Source of the DNA: Methanothermococcus okinawensis IH1
Lineage (GTDB): Archaea; AGJL01; Methanococci; Methanococcales; Methanococcaceae
Direction of reading: 5' to 3'
DNA: 64,000 nt
NCBI RefSeq assembly: GCF_000179575.2
Contig: NC_015636.1
Coordinates: forward strand, 1,093,495-1,157,494
Part shown: positions 1 to 8,858 of the stretch, one piece after another
How the letters are laid out: each line of letters opens with the position of its first letter
How positions within the stretch are numbered: the first letter of the stretch is position 1
Notes under the pieces: model-generated
What the model saw: the letters and a program-made list of their open reading frames with translations, nothing else
Told to the model about the DNA's origin: nothing
The model's database searches: none
Program-made: the position numbers and the translations under genes

Positions 1-482
1 GCAAGTATTATATTAAATTTTTTTGCTATTATTTTGCTTACCCTTAAATCGTGTGTAATTCCGCAACCTTTTCCAGTATCGAGAAGTATATTATCCACGA
101 TATTAATATATTTTTTTATTTCATTTATTAGATTTTCAGCATCTTTTTCAGGATTTGAACTTAACGAGGGAACTTTAAACGCTTTTGTTATATTGATATT
201 ATAACTATTTTTTAATTTAGCAATTTCATTTGCATCCATCTTTGAATGAATTTGTATATATTTTGTTCCAGTTTTTTCTATTATATCCTTCCACTCATTG
301 TAATTATTTACAGTGGAAACAGCATAAACAGGGATATTTGCAATTTCCATTAATTCTTTCGCTTTTTCAAGAGAAATATTTCTTTTAGATTCGCTTTTAA
401 CAATTACCCCCGTGGCATTGGCATATTTCTCAACTACTTTTAACTCCTCTTTTGATTTGATACCGCATATTTTGATAAACAT
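1..482 (-). CDS. trpF: Phosphoribosylanthranilate isomerase TrpF (3' part cut by window edge)
   Basis: Catalyses the third step of tryptophan synthesis, isomerising phosphoribosylanthranilate to CdRP. The frame is open from ATG at 482 to position 1, about 160 codons. The product begins M-F-I-K-I-C-G-I-K, the N-terminal TrpF motif with the catalytic Cys. Near the window edge it carries L-L-D-T-G-K-G-C-G, which matches the TrpF barrel segment containing the catalytic Asp. An AGGGAT sequence lies a few bases before the ATG. It follows trpG by 8 nt on the same strand and is the last visible trp operon gene; trpB and trpA may lie beyond position 1. The C-terminal phosphate-binding strands are missing only because the window ends. 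Confidence 0.9.
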   Translation of the reverse strand, partial: MFIKICGIKSKEELKVVEKYANATGVIVKSESKRNISLEKAKELMEIANIPVYAVSTVNNYNEWKDIIEKTGTKYIQIHSKMDANEIAKLKNSYNINITKAFKVPSLSSNPEKDAENLINEIKKYINIVDNILLDTGKGCGITHDLRVSKIIAKKFNIIL

Positions 483-490
483 ATAAATCC

Positions 491-1126
491 CTATTTATAA
501 TTCAACGCTATATCTACAAAATTCTTTATAATTTTTAATCCTTCGGAGCTCCGAAGGAGTGAAGAGCTACAAAATCCTTTGGATTGTAAATCTTCATTTT
601 CCCATTCAGTTAATACACTTTCAGGATGGAATTGAACGCCTTCAATAGGTTTTGTTTTATGCCTTATGCCCATAATAATTTCTTCATTCGTATCAATTGT
701 AACAGCGGATACTTCGAAATCCTTAGGAACTTCAAGAACTGCGAGGGAATGGTATCTTCCAACTTTCAATGGGTTTTTAATGCCTTTAAATATGGTTTTT
801 CCATCATGCCTGATTAAACTTGATTTACCATGAACAGGAGGTATTCTGCCTACCTTTCCCCCAAATACATGAGCTATAATTTGATGACCTAAACAAACGC
901 CCAATATTGGAACATCTACATTTTTTATAATTTCTGGGCAGTTTTCAACATCCCTTTTATTATTCGGAGCTCCGGGTCCAGGTGATATAATAATCCCATT
1001 TGGATTTATTTTTTTAATCTCTTCAAGAGTTATGGTGTTTGGAACAACCTTTATCTTATCGTAAATAGAGGCATATTCTGCCAAATTCCATACAAACGAA
1101 TCCTTATTATCTATTATTAAAATCAT
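491..1126 (-). CDS. trpG: Anthranilate synthase component II (glutamine amidotransferase) TrpG
   Basis: Supplies ammonia from glutamine to TrpE for anthranilate formation. The class I amidotransferase triad is visible: the nucleophile Cys78 in G-V-C-L-G-H-Q, and His167 and Glu169 in Q-F-H-P-E-S. The K-S-S-x-I-R-H-D-G region is typical of TrpG/PabA. The start has an ideal site, GGTGAG-AAT-ATG. At 211 aa it is slightly long. Between the H-P-E-S-V-L-T motif and the C-terminal helix lies an extra stretch at about residues 176-196, rich in Ser and Leu, encoded partly by a 20-bp perfect palindrome (539-558). This looks like an in-frame insertion. It sits between trpE and trpF in the operon. Confidence 0.93.
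   Translation of the reverse strand: MILIIDNKDSFVWNLAEYASIYDKIKVVPNTITLEEIKKINPNGIIISPGPGAPNNKRDVENCPEIIKNVDVPILGVCLGHQIIAHVFGGKVGRIPPVHGKSSLIRHDGKTIFKGIKNPLKVGRYHSLAVLEVPKDFEVSAVTIDTNEEIIMGIRHKTKPIEGVQFHPESVLTEWENEDLQSKGFCSSSLLRSSEGLKIIKNFVDIALNYK
539..558. repeat. 20-bp perfect palindrome inside trpG
   Basis: TCCTTCGGAGCTCCGAAGGA is a perfect inverted repeat centred on GAGCTC. It lies within the 3' part of trpG, in a segment that the amidotransferase family normally lacks. The related sequence TTCGGAGCTCCGAA occurs at about 11332-11345, near the end of the PP-loop gene, and CGGAGCTCCGAAG occurs at 48714-48726 between genes. It is the longest member of the GAGCTC-centred palindromes spread over this window. 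I cannot tell whether it is a mobile palindromic element or a local expansion of the core motif. Confidence 0.75.
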
Positions 1127-1145
1127 ATTCTCACCTTTTTAGGTT

Positions 1146-1169
1146 CCAACCGAAGCGAAGCGAAGTTGG
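1146..1169. other. Stem-loop in trpE-trpG spacer
   Basis: CCAAC (1146-1150) and GTTGG (1165-1169) form inverted arms around a loop made of repeated CGAAG units. It is the only GC-rich patch in the 71-nt spacer between trpE and trpG. It could be an mRNA processing or stability element. A longer pairing with the outer TTCC/GGAA bases is also possible. No function is shown by the sequence. Confidence 0.4.
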
Positions 1170-1197
1170 ATTTTGGAAATCATCATATCTTATAAAT

Positions 1198-2556
1198 TTA
1201 CTCATCAATATCATGCTCTACATCCAATGCACGCATAACAGCTGCCATTTTTCTCTCGGTTTCAATATATTCATTTTCTGGAACAGAATCTGCAACAATT
1301 CCAGCCCCTGCCCTTAATCTAATCTTATTATCTATTTCTGCCATTCTTATAGCTATTGCAGTATCTGCATGATTGCTAAGTGAGAAATACCCCACAGCTC
1401 CGCCATATACTTTTCTCCGTGATTTTTCAAGTTTATCTATTATTTCCATTGCCCTATATTTCGGAGCTCCGGTTAATGTTCCAGCAGGAAAAGCTGCCTC
1501 TAAGGCATCAAACATTGTAGCACTGTCTTTTAGTTCCCCTGTTACCTCACTTTCTATGTGCTGAACATGGCTGTATCTAACTATCTCAAAGAATCTGCTC
1601 AACTTAACAGTTCCAGATTTAGATACTTTTCTTACATCGTTTCTTGCTAAATCAACAAGCATCATATGTTCAGCCCGTTCCTTCTCATCATTAAGAAGTT
1701 TTTCTGCAAGTTCTTTTGTTTCTTCCTCGGTTTTTCCAACTTTTGTAGTGCCAGCAATTGGGTTTATTTTTAAAATATTGTTCTCAACTGATGCCATTGT
1801 TTCAGGGGAGGCACCTACAACATCCTTTCCAAATTCAAGTAAAAACATATATGGACTTGGGTTGAGCTCCCTTAAATTTCGATATATTTTAAATGCGGAA
1901 TAATCGCTTTTTAATTGATATTCCCTTGATACTACAACTTGGAAGGCATCTCCACTATAAATATATTCTTTTGTTCTCTTTACCATATCCATGAAATCCT
2001 TTTTATCTGCATCGCATCCGATAATATTTGTTCCACCTTTTTCATCCACTATTTCATATTTCTTTGCCTTTTCAATAATCTTTTCGGCGTTTTTCATTTC
2101 TTCAATGGAATTATTCAACGAAAGGTAATAATATCTATTCAGTATATGGTCATAAACATAAACACTGTTGTAATATCCAAATACAGAAGGCTCTTCTATA
2201 TCTCCGCCGATATAATTGTGAATCGTATCGTAGGCAAAATATCCCAAAAAACCTCCTGTAAATCTCTCATTTGAATCTATATTCATTATTTCTTTTTTAT
2301 TTTTTATTTCAGATGCGAATATATCTTTCAATGCCTTAAATGGATTACTTTCCTTTGAAACTGTGCTATTATCTATTTTTGTATTATTTTTAATATTTAC
2401 AACAAACTCTGGATTTGAAGATATATATGTATATCTCGCTTTTGAAGGATGTTTATCCCTTGATTCTAAAATAAAAGGATATTTTCCTTCCTCCCTCATA
2501 ACACCATATAATTTCAATGGGTCGATATAATCAAACTTTTGCCTAAATAATTTCAT
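1198..2556 (-). CDS. trpE: Anthranilate synthase component I TrpE
   Basis: Chorismate-utilising enzyme that makes anthranilate with TrpG. At 452 aa it has the usual archaeal length. The N-terminal half contains I-L-E-S (residues 29-32), the conserved tryptophan-feedback motif of TrpE, and G-G-F-L-G-Y-F-A-Y-D at 101-110. The chorismate-binding domain includes the I-A-G-T (267-270) and the P-A-G-T-L-T-G-A-P-K motif (357-366). The start is ATG after GGGATAAT. It is third in the operon after trpC and trpD, separated from trpD by a 157-nt pyrimidine-rich spacer in which I see no ORF. Both the feedback motif and the upstream leader peptide suggest control by tryptophan. Confidence 0.95.
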   Translation of the reverse strand: MKLFRQKFDYIDPLKLYGVMREEGKYPFILESRDKHPSKARYTYISSNPEFVVNIKNNTKIDNSTVSKESNPFKALKDIFASEIKNKKEIMNIDSNERFTGGFLGYFAYDTIHNYIGGDIEEPSVFGYYNSVYVYDHILNRYYYLSLNNSIEEMKNAEKIIEKAKKYEIVDEKGGTNIIGCDADKKDFMDMVKRTKEYIYSGDAFQVVVSREYQLKSDYSAFKIYRNLRELNPSPYMFLLEFGKDVVGASPETMASVENNILKINPIAGTTKVGKTEEETKELAEKLLNDEKERAEHMMLVDLARNDVRKVSKSGTVKLSRFFEIVRYSHVQHIESEVTGELKDSATMFDALEAAFPAGTLTGAPKYRAMEIIDKLEKSRRKVYGGAVGYFSLSNHADTAIAIRMAEIDNKIRLRAGAGIVADSVPENEYIETERKMAAVMRALDVEHDIDE

Positions 2557-2713
2557 ATTATCCCATTTTTTACATTTAACTTATTTTTAGTGCCTACTTT
2601 TAATTTTATTTAGTTTAACCTACTTAATTTTATTTTTTTATTTTTTATTTTATTTTAAATTTTTATAATTTTATTATCTAATTTACATCTAATATAATAT
2701 TTATTATCATCTA

Positions 2714-3721
2714 TTATCTGTAATTTTGAATTTCTCTAAGTTTATTAAGCACGATTCCTTCATCGATGGCATTTTCTGCTATTTCGAGACCTTCTTTATA
2801 ATCTGATGCTACATCTGATGCATAAAGAGCTCCAGCAGCGTTTAATAGTATAAAGTTTCTATCTCCATTAGTAATCTCTGAATTTCCTTTTTTTCCTTCG
2901 AAGACGCTTATTATTCTCTTGGCACTTTCATCTGGACTATTGCATGGAATAGGCTTTGAAGGGATTAGTCCAATATCGCTTGGGTGTATTTTATATATTT
3001 TATTTCCATCTTCCTTTTTATTGTCGTTTATTTCTAAAATTGTGGAATAATTATTTGGATTTAACTCATCTAAACCATTTCCATAAACTACAAGTGCTTT
3101 TTTAACACCAAGAAGTTTTAATGCATTCCCAACTTTTTCAACCAAATCATGAGAATTTACACCTATAATCTGGTAATCAGGGTTTGCAGGGTTTGCAAGG
3201 GGACCCAATATATTAAATATCGTTTTTATTCTCAATTCTTTTCTAACAGGCATTATTTTTTTCAATGCAGGATGGTATTTTGGAGCAAATAAAAATACAA
3301 AGTTTGTTTCATCAATCATCCTTTTAGCTTCATCAGGGGTAGAATCGATTTTAATATTCAATGCTTCTAAAACATTTGCAGAACCACTTTTTGAAGTAAT
3401 GGAGACATTACCGTGTTTTGCAACCTTCTTAAAGCATGATAATAAGATAGATACAGCAGTGGAAACATTTATCGTAGAAGAACCGTCCCCTCCTGTTCCA
3501 CAGGTATCACAAACACTTCCCAAATCTACCTTAACGGCGTTATCCCTCATGGCTCTTGCAAAACCAGCAATTTCTTCGGAAGTAAAGCCCTTAGTTTGAA
3601 GTGCTGCAAGATAAGCTCCTATTCTTATTTCACTTTCATTTAAAAGGTTATTGAATAACCTGTATGCTTCTTCATAGGTTAAATCATGTTTATCTACTAT
3701 TTTATTTAATAAATCGCTCAT
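2714..3721 (-). CDS. trpD: Anthranilate phosphoribosyltransferase TrpD
   Basis: Transfers phosphoribose from PRPP to anthranilate, the second committed step of tryptophan synthesis. At 335 aa it is full length. The PRPP-binding G-T-G-G-D-G motif lies at residues 75-80, followed by S-T-I-N-V-S-T and K-H-G-N at about 100-108, all diagnostic. The ATG at 3721 overlaps the trpC stop by 4 nt (ATGA), so translation is probably coupled. It has its own site, GAGGCGAAATT before ATG. Confidence 0.95.
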   Translation of the reverse strand: MSDLLNKIVDKHDLTYEEAYRLFNNLLNESEIRIGAYLAALQTKGFTSEEIAGFARAMRDNAVKVDLGSVCDTCGTGGDGSSTINVSTAVSILLSCFKKVAKHGNVSITSKSGSANVLEALNIKIDSTPDEAKRMIDETNFVFLFAPKYHPALKKIMPVRKELRIKTIFNILGPLANPANPDYQIIGVNSHDLVEKVGNALKLLGVKKALVVYGNGLDELNPNNYSTILEINDNKKEDGNKIYKIHPSDIGLIPSKPIPCNSPDESAKRIISVFEGKKGNSEITNGDRNFILLNAAGALYASDVASDYKEGLEIAENAIDEGIVLNKLREIQNYR

Positions 3722-4404
3722 AATTTCGCCTCCACAAATGATTTAACAAATTCCTCCATATTTTTTGCTTTCATAAAACTTGTTCCTATGAGTGCCGCAT
3801 CGGCATACCTTAGAGCCAATCTTAAATCATCTATTGAACCAATACCGCTTTCACTGACAAATATTACATTCTTTGGAATTAAATCTGATAACTGTTCTGT
3901 AAGAGATACAGTTCCATCATCGAGCTCTAACTTTGAGATGTCCCTATTATTTACACCAATCATGGTGGTGTTTGTATCCTTTGCTATATCAATTTCTTCT
4001 TTATTATGGACTTCTACAAGAGTATCCAATCCATGTTCAAGGGCGTAATCTACGAATTCTGCTGTTTTATCTTTTAACAGTCGTGCTATTATTAATATTG
4101 CTCCACCTTCGGCTTCTGCTGTTTTTTCAATCTCATCCTTTGATGTGATAAAATCCTTCCTTAAAACAGGGAGCTCCGATGATGTACATATTTTTTTAAA
4201 CATATCAAAGTTTCCATTAAAGTATTTTTTATCGGTAATATATGATATTCCCGCAGCTCCTGCATTTTCGTATATTTTAAGAATGTTTAATTCATCTCTT
4301 CCTTTGAGCATATCTCCATATTTAGGAGAATGGACTTTTATTTCTGCTATAATAGGATTTAGATTTTTATTTTTTGTTTTAATAATTGAATTGGTCATTC
4401 TCAC
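3718..4404 (-). CDS. trpC: Indole-3-glycerol-phosphate synthase TrpC
   Basis: Converts CdRP to indole-3-glycerol phosphate and is the first structural gene of the operon. TIM-barrel motifs are visible: I-I-A-E-I-K-V-H-S-P near the N-terminus with the catalytic Lys, L-R-K-D-F-I, G-V-N-N-R-D and V-S-E-S-G-I. An ATG exists at 4416, but it precedes the ribosome site. The sequence GGTGGT-ATT-GTG fits the spacing used throughout this window, so I place the start at GTG 4404 (228 aa). It overlaps trpD by 4 nt. The leader ORF ends 193 nt upstream. Confidence 0.93.
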   Translation of the reverse strand: MRMTNSIIKTKNKNLNPIIAEIKVHSPKYGDMLKGRDELNILKIYENAGAAGISYITDKKYFNGNFDMFKKICTSSELPVLRKDFITSKDEIEKTAEAEGGAILIIARLLKDKTAEFVDYALEHGLDTLVEVHNKEEIDIAKDTNTTMIGVNNRDISKLELDDGTVSLTEQLSDLIPKNVIFVSESGIGSIDDLRLALRYADAALIGTSFMKAKNMEEFVKSFVEAKL

Positions 4405-4591
4405 AATACCACCCATAACTAAATTTATGTTTATTTTTTTGGATTTATAATTATTCTATTTATTAAATTATTTAGATTTATATCTATAATCATTAAATTA
4501 AAATATATAAGTTAATAATTATTGGATAATACTACGAATAACAGTATAGTTAATAATTAAAAACATTTAATATTTGCACTTAAAACTATTT

Positions 4592-4625
4592 AAAAAATTA
4601 CCACCATCTCCAAGCTACATTGGAG
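4592..4625 (-). terminator. Putative trp attenuator: hairpin plus T6 tract overlapping leader ORF end
   Basis: On the transcribed strand CTCCAA and TTGGAG (plus-strand 4608-4625) form a 6-bp stem with a 6-nt loop. The right arm contains the first TGG codon of the leader peptide. Ten bases later, directly after the leader stop codon, comes T6 (plus-strand A6 at 4592-4597). Oligo-T in the non-template strand is the known archaeal intrinsic termination signal, and here it lies between the leader ORF and trpC. A ribosome stalled at the Trp codons would cover the right arm. The mechanism is inferred. Confidence 0.55.
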
Positions 4626-4690
4626 TAGTTGTTAAAAAAAGTATCCATTTTATATATAGTTGATAGTCTTGTCCTATTGGATAATTCCAT
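4598..4690 (-). CDS. trpL: Putative trp operon leader peptide (30 aa, ends W-R-W-W)
   Basis: This short ORF starts at ATG 4690 with the site AAGGTG-CAAAT-ATG and ends at TAA (4598-4600). Its last codons are TGG AGA TGG TGG TAA, giving three Trp in the final four residues. The product begins M-E-L-S-N-R-T-R and is 30 aa long. It lies immediately upstream of trpC, the first gene of the trp operon, on the same strand. TGG is rare in this AT-rich DNA, so the cluster is very unlikely by chance. Leader peptides with consecutive codons for the regulated amino acid are classical in bacterial attenuation. I know of no established archaeal trp example. Function is inferred. Confidence 0.8.
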   Translation of the reverse strand: MELSNRTRLSTIYKMDTFFNNYSNVAWRWW

Positions 4691-4762
4691 ATTTGCACCT
4701 TATTTAACAATAAATACTATAAATACTATAAAAATTAATTAAAATAAAATATGACATTATAG

Positions 4763-4770
4763 TATATATA
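4763..4770 (-). promoter_or_regulatory. Candidate TATA box of trp operon
   Basis: TATATATA on the minus strand lies about 75 nt upstream of the leader start. A transcript starting about 25 nt downstream, near 4740, would leave about 50 nt before the leader ATG. Nearer the leader there is a tandem AAATACTAT AAATACTAT (plus strand, about 4712-4729), which could be an operator or an alternative promoter element. No TGTACA box of the TrpY type is seen. Confidence 0.35.
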
Positions 4771-4789
4771 TTTTTTTAATAATTTTTCT

Positions 4790-6067
4790 TTAAATATTTC
4801 CGCATGCATCATATATTTTTCCATTTATAATGGTATATATTGGAGCTCCTTTTACATGCCACCCCTCAAATGGAGTAAATTTAGCCTTAGATTTAAAGTT
4901 CTCACCTTTTATTGTATATTCTTTGTTCAAATCAATAATCGTTAGATTTGCCTTATTTCCTTCCCTTATCTCATTGTCAATATTAAATATTTTTGATGGA
5001 TTTTCTGAAATCAACCTTATGGCATCAAATATATTAATTATTTTCTTATTTACTGAATTTAAGGTTAATGGAACAAGGGTTTCAATTCCAGGAATTCCAG
5101 AAGGGCAATTTTCCACAGATTTGATTTTCTCCTCATAGGTATGTGGTGCATGGTCTGTTGCTATTATATCTATTTTTTTATTTATTATTCCATTTATAAG
5201 TGCCTTATTATCTTCTTTTGTTCTAAGTGGTGGGTTAAATTTCCCCATTCCTTTTAATTCCTCAGCCATATCCATATTTAAAAATATATGATGTGGTGCA
5301 ACCTCTACGGTAATTTTAACATTTTTAAATGTATTTTTTGCATTGGATATTAAATTTAGCCCCTCCTTCGTAGATATATGACAGAAATGGATATGTGGCG
5401 TTTTATTATTCAATTTATCGATTGCCTCTAAATTTTTTAGGACTTCTTTTATAGCTTCAATTTCGCTTTTTTTATCCCTTATCTTGCAGTGGTCAGTCCA
5501 ACTGGTGAGCTCATATTTTTTCAGATTTTCAGCAATTATGTCCTTATGTTCAGCATGTATCGTAAATAGTTTATCTTGGTTTAAAATATCCTTCAATTTT
5601 GAATAGTTTTTTATAAATAAGTCTCCAACGGACTTTACCATGAAAATCTTATAGGATTTTGCATCTTTTATAGTTTCCATGTAGTTATTTTCGGTGATTC
5701 CAAAATTAAACTCGATATTTATTTTACTTTGTTTTTTTCCTTCATGATATTTTTTATAGAAGAGCTCCTTTGTTGTAGTCGGCGGGTTGCTATTTGGCAT
5801 GTCTATGGCATAAGCCACACCACCGTTAATAGATGCTTCACTTCCACTTATAAAATCTTCCTTTTTAGGCTGTCCGTATCTAAAATGAACATGGGCATCA
5901 ATAACCCCACCAATAACAATTTTTCCTTTTAAATCGATTTTTTGCCCGCTATTATAACTAATATTAATATTTTTACCTATTTTTTTAATTTTATCATCTT
6001 CTATTAAAATATCCCCTTCAATGATAGTATTATTTTTTATCATTTTACAGTTTTTTAATAGCAGCAT
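4790..6067 (-). CDS. pyrC: Dihydroorotase
   Basis: Cyclises carbamoyl aspartate to dihydroorotate in pyrimidine synthesis. At 425 aa it fits the amidohydrolase-fold dihydroorotases. The metal-binding D-A-H-V-H-F-R motif lies at residues 57-63. Further metal and substrate residues are seen in I-H-A-E-H, H-F-C-H-I-S-T and [19 protein letters not shown] near the C-terminal third is a dihydroorotase signature. The start site is GGTGAA-AAA-ATG. It stands alone, downstream of gltX by about 175 nt and upstream of the trp promoter region. An allantoinase-like role is possible but less likely. Confidence 0.9.
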   Translation of the reverse strand: MLLLKNCKMIKNNTIIEGDILIEDDKIKKIGKNINISYNSGQKIDLKGKIVIGGVIDAHVHFRYGQPKKEDFISGSEASINGGVAYAIDMPNSNPPTTTKELFYKKYHEGKKQSKINIEFNFGITENNYMETIKDAKSYKIFMVKSVGDLFIKNYSKLKDILNQDKLFTIHAEHKDIIAENLKKYELTSWTDHCKIRDKKSEIEAIKEVLKNLEAIDKLNNKTPHIHFCHISTKEGLNLISNAKNTFKNVKITVEVAPHHIFLNMDMAEELKGMGKFNPPLRTKEDNKALINGIINKKIDIIATDHAPHTYEEKIKSVENCPSGIPGIETLVPLTLNSVNKKIINIFDAIRLISENPSKIFNIDNEIREGNKANLTIIDLNKEYTIKGENFKSKAKFTPFEGWHVKGAPIYTIINGKIYDACGNI

Positions 6068-6243
6068 TTTTTCACCGTATATTATTATTGTAAATCCTAA
6101 AATAAAAAGATTATTGTAAATAAAAATAAAATAAAAAAGTTAATAAAATAAAAAATTAAAATAAATAACCTCCAATAATATAACTTAATATAATTAAGAT
6201 ATGCCTAAAAAAAATGAAAAATATCTAAGTTTAACTATTTTAA

Positions 6244-7914
6244 TTATTTATGTGCAAAATAACATATTATTTCATTACCCTTCTTTTCATCCACTCTTAC
6301 AAATCCAAATCTCTCAAATTGGACGATTTCATCAATATTTACTGTATTAAAGTCCTTTTCTGCAAATCCATTATGTTCTTTTGCATTGGTATCAATTACC
6401 TTTGTTTTTACTGCATTACTTACTGGAATCCAATGTATGATTTTAGCCTTATTCTGTCTTGCTATTTTAAAATCATCACTGTGATATTTTGCATATATCG
6501 TGTTATCTTCAATTTTTTCTACGGTTATATTAAATAATTCCATTAATCTATACATTTTACCTATTTCTAAATCATCGGAGACATATATATTCCCATCAAA
6601 TATGAGCTCCCTTGTTCCTAAGTCTTCTCTATCTGGGTGAGCTCTTAAATTTAAAACTCTATATTCTGCACCTTCTACTACAACCTTTTTTGGATTTTCC
6701 ACAAAGAAAAACCTTTTTGCGTCTTTATCTATTATATCTTTATTGGCTGCATAGAGATTTTCCCATGAGAACTTAACATCAGCCTGCTTTATGCCTATTT
6801 CAGTCATTAATTTATATATTGCCTCTGGTTTTATGCCCCTCCTTTTTAGAGCTCTAAGGGTTCCCAATCTTGGGTCATCCCATCCATTGTATTTTCCCTC
6901 CAAAATACCTGCATGCATTTTTGAGGTGCTTAAAACGGGTCCTTCTATCTTTAAAATACCGTAGTGTATGTATTCTGGCATTTTCCATCCAAAGTAATCA
7001 AATACATACTTTTGCTTTTCTGTATTAACTATGTGGTCCTTTCCTCTCAATACATGAGTCATACTGAGTAAATGGTCATCTACTGGAACAGAGAAATTCA
7101 TTAATGGATATACGCAGTATTTATCCCCAGTTCTTGGATGAAGTGTTTTTTCAATCCTAAATATTGGAAAATCTCTTATTGATGGGTTTTTATGGGCTAT
7201 ATCAGTTTTTAATCTAACTACTGTATTTTCGAGCTCGCCATTTAACATCTTATCCCAAAGTTCAAGGTTCCTTTCCACACCTAAATCCCTACATTGACAT
7301 GCTTGACCATTTTCTCGGAGTTTCCTAAATTCCTCAGGGTCGCATGTGCAAACATAGGCATGTCCCATTTCAATTAATTTTCTCCCATATTCGTAATAAA
7401 TTTTCATTCTATCGGATTGGATAACAACCTCATCTACTTTTACTCCGAGCCATTTTAAATCCTCTTTTATCATGTCATAGGCTTCTGGAAGAACTCTTTT
7501 TGGGTCTGTATCTTCAAGTCTTAAAATTAGTTTTCCATTGTATTTTTTTGAAAAGTAATCATTTAAAACCGCAGCTCTGGCATGTCCAAGATGTAGGGGT
7601 CCAGAAGGATTTGGTGCAAACCTCATTACAACAATATCTTTCACATTTTTTAATGCGAGCTCCTTTCTTTTTCTTGTAGTAGTTTTTGCCTCTAAAAATT
7701 CTGGTGCTATTTCTTCCAATTTTGCCTTTTGTTCTTCCAAAGTCATTGATTCAACTTCTTTTGCTATTTCCGCCACTATTTTGGAAACTTCTTTTGCTTT
7801 TACTCTTAAATCTGGATTTTCTGCCAATATTTTACCTATTACTGCCTTTGGATTTGCTTTTCCTTTGAATTTAATAGAATTTTGAAGAACATATTTTAGA
7901 ATAGTATTTCTCAA
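6244..7914 (-). CDS. gltX: Glutamyl-tRNA synthetase (archaeal type)
   Basis: Charges tRNA with glutamate. In methanogens lacking GlnRS this enzyme normally serves tRNA-Glu, with glutaminyl-tRNA made by GatDE. The 556-aa product has an N-terminal extension of about 90 aa typical of archaeal and eukaryal GluRS. The HIGH motif appears as P-L-H-L-G-H (residues 106-111) within P-N-P-S-G-P, and the KMSKS counterpart as S-T-S-K-M. A zinc-type Cys cluster (C-T-C-D-P, and C-Q-C-R-D further on) sits in between. The start is TTG with GGTGAA-ACA-TTG. Confidence 0.95.
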   Translation of the reverse strand: MRNTILKYVLQNSIKFKGKANPKAVIGKILAENPDLRVKAKEVSKIVAEIAKEVESMTLEEQKAKLEEIAPEFLEAKTTTRKRKELALKNVKDIVVMRFAPNPSGPLHLGHARAAVLNDYFSKKYNGKLILRLEDTDPKRVLPEAYDMIKEDLKWLGVKVDEVVIQSDRMKIYYEYGRKLIEMGHAYVCTCDPEEFRKLRENGQACQCRDLGVERNLELWDKMLNGELENTVVRLKTDIAHKNPSIRDFPIFRIEKTLHPRTGDKYCVYPLMNFSVPVDDHLLSMTHVLRGKDHIVNTEKQKYVFDYFGWKMPEYIHYGILKIEGPVLSTSKMHAGILEGKYNGWDDPRLGTLRALKRRGIKPEAIYKLMTEIGIKQADVKFSWENLYAANKDIIDKDAKRFFFVENPKKVVVEGAEYRVLNLRAHPDREDLGTRELIFDGNIYVSDDLEIGKMYRLMELFNITVEKIEDNTIYAKYHSDDFKIARQNKAKIIHWIPVSNAVKTKVIDTNAKEHNGFAEKDFNTVNIDEIVQFERFGFVRVDEKKGNEIICYFAHK

Positions 7915-8144
7915 TGTTTCACCTTATTGATTTAAATTCTTAATAATATATACTTAACAATATAAAAATAATATGGATAGAATATTAAAAGTTATAAAAA
8001 TAAAATTTTTTCATATTAATTTTTATCATTTCTATATATTCATTAGCTCCTGTTAAACTTAAACTTATATTATCATTAATTACAAAAAATTTTATATACT
8101 ATATAGATATATAAAAATATTTATTTATATAAGGGGTGAAAAAA

Positions 8145-8762
8145 ATGGAGTTATCAGATGGATTAAAATATCCTATGGAGGATACTGAATGGATTAAAAA
8201 AATCATTATAGGGGGTATATTAAACATAATCCCAATTGTAAATTTTATAAGTTTTGGCTATGCCTTGGAAACCATGGAATCCATCATCATTAATAAAAAT
8301 CAAACTAATCTTCCTGAATGGGATGAATTTGGTTCTAAGTTCATAAAAGGTTTTATGGGAATAATAATATCAATAATATACTTAATTATACCAATAATAA
8401 TTATGATAATTACGACATTTAGCTATGGACATAAGAGTACAGGATTGTTTGTAAGTGGAATATCAGTTTCTGGGATATTAATGATTATAATTGGATTTAT
8501 ACTCCCAATGGCTCTTGCAAATTATGTGGCTAAGGGTAGCTTTGGGGCTGCGTTTGAGTTGGGTGAAATAATTGGTAGAATAAAATCTGTTGTTAGCGAG
8601 TATATTGTTTGCTATGTTGTAATGATAGTGTTATATGTGGTGGCAGGATTTATATCTGCTATTCCAATAATAGGTTGGATAATCGGAGCAATTTTAGGAT
8701 TTTATCTTCAATTAGTTTATGCCTATTACTTTGGAAATCTTTATACTAAGAGCTCCTATTAA
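8145..8762 (+). CDS. DUF4013-family multi-pass membrane protein
   Basis: A membrane protein of about 205 aa with four or five hydrophobic segments (around residues 22-45, 68-90, 105-135 and 150-195). The N-terminal D-T-E-W-I-K-K-I-I-I-G-G followed by I-V-N-F-I-S-F-G-Y and the final Q-L-V-Y-A-Y-Y-F-G-N-L-Y resemble the DUF4013 family found in methanogens. Function is unknown. A GTG at 8136 is possible, but GGTGAA-AAA-ATG points to ATG 8145. It is transcribed away from gltX. No neighbour indicates a role. Confidence 0.7.
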   Translation: MELSDGLKYPMEDTEWIKKIIIGGILNIIPIVNFISFGYALETMESIIINKNQTNLPEWDEFGSKFIKGFMGIIISIIYLIIPIIIMIITTFSYGHKSTGLFVSGISVSGILMIIIGFILPMALANYVAKGSFGAAFELGEIIGRIKSVVSEYIVCYVVMIVLYVVAGFISAIPIIGWIIGAILGFYLQLVYAYYFGNLYTKSSY

Positions 8763-8858
8763 TTCTTCTTTTTATTTTTTGAAGAAATATTTAAAAATAT
8801 AAATATTATTATATATTATTATTTATTTTATTATTTTTTTAATTTTATTTTTATCTTT

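Noticed and set aside
4105-4200. Long plus-strand ORFs over the trp genes
   Set aside because: They are antisense shadows of trpC and trpD without ribosome sites or recognisable products.
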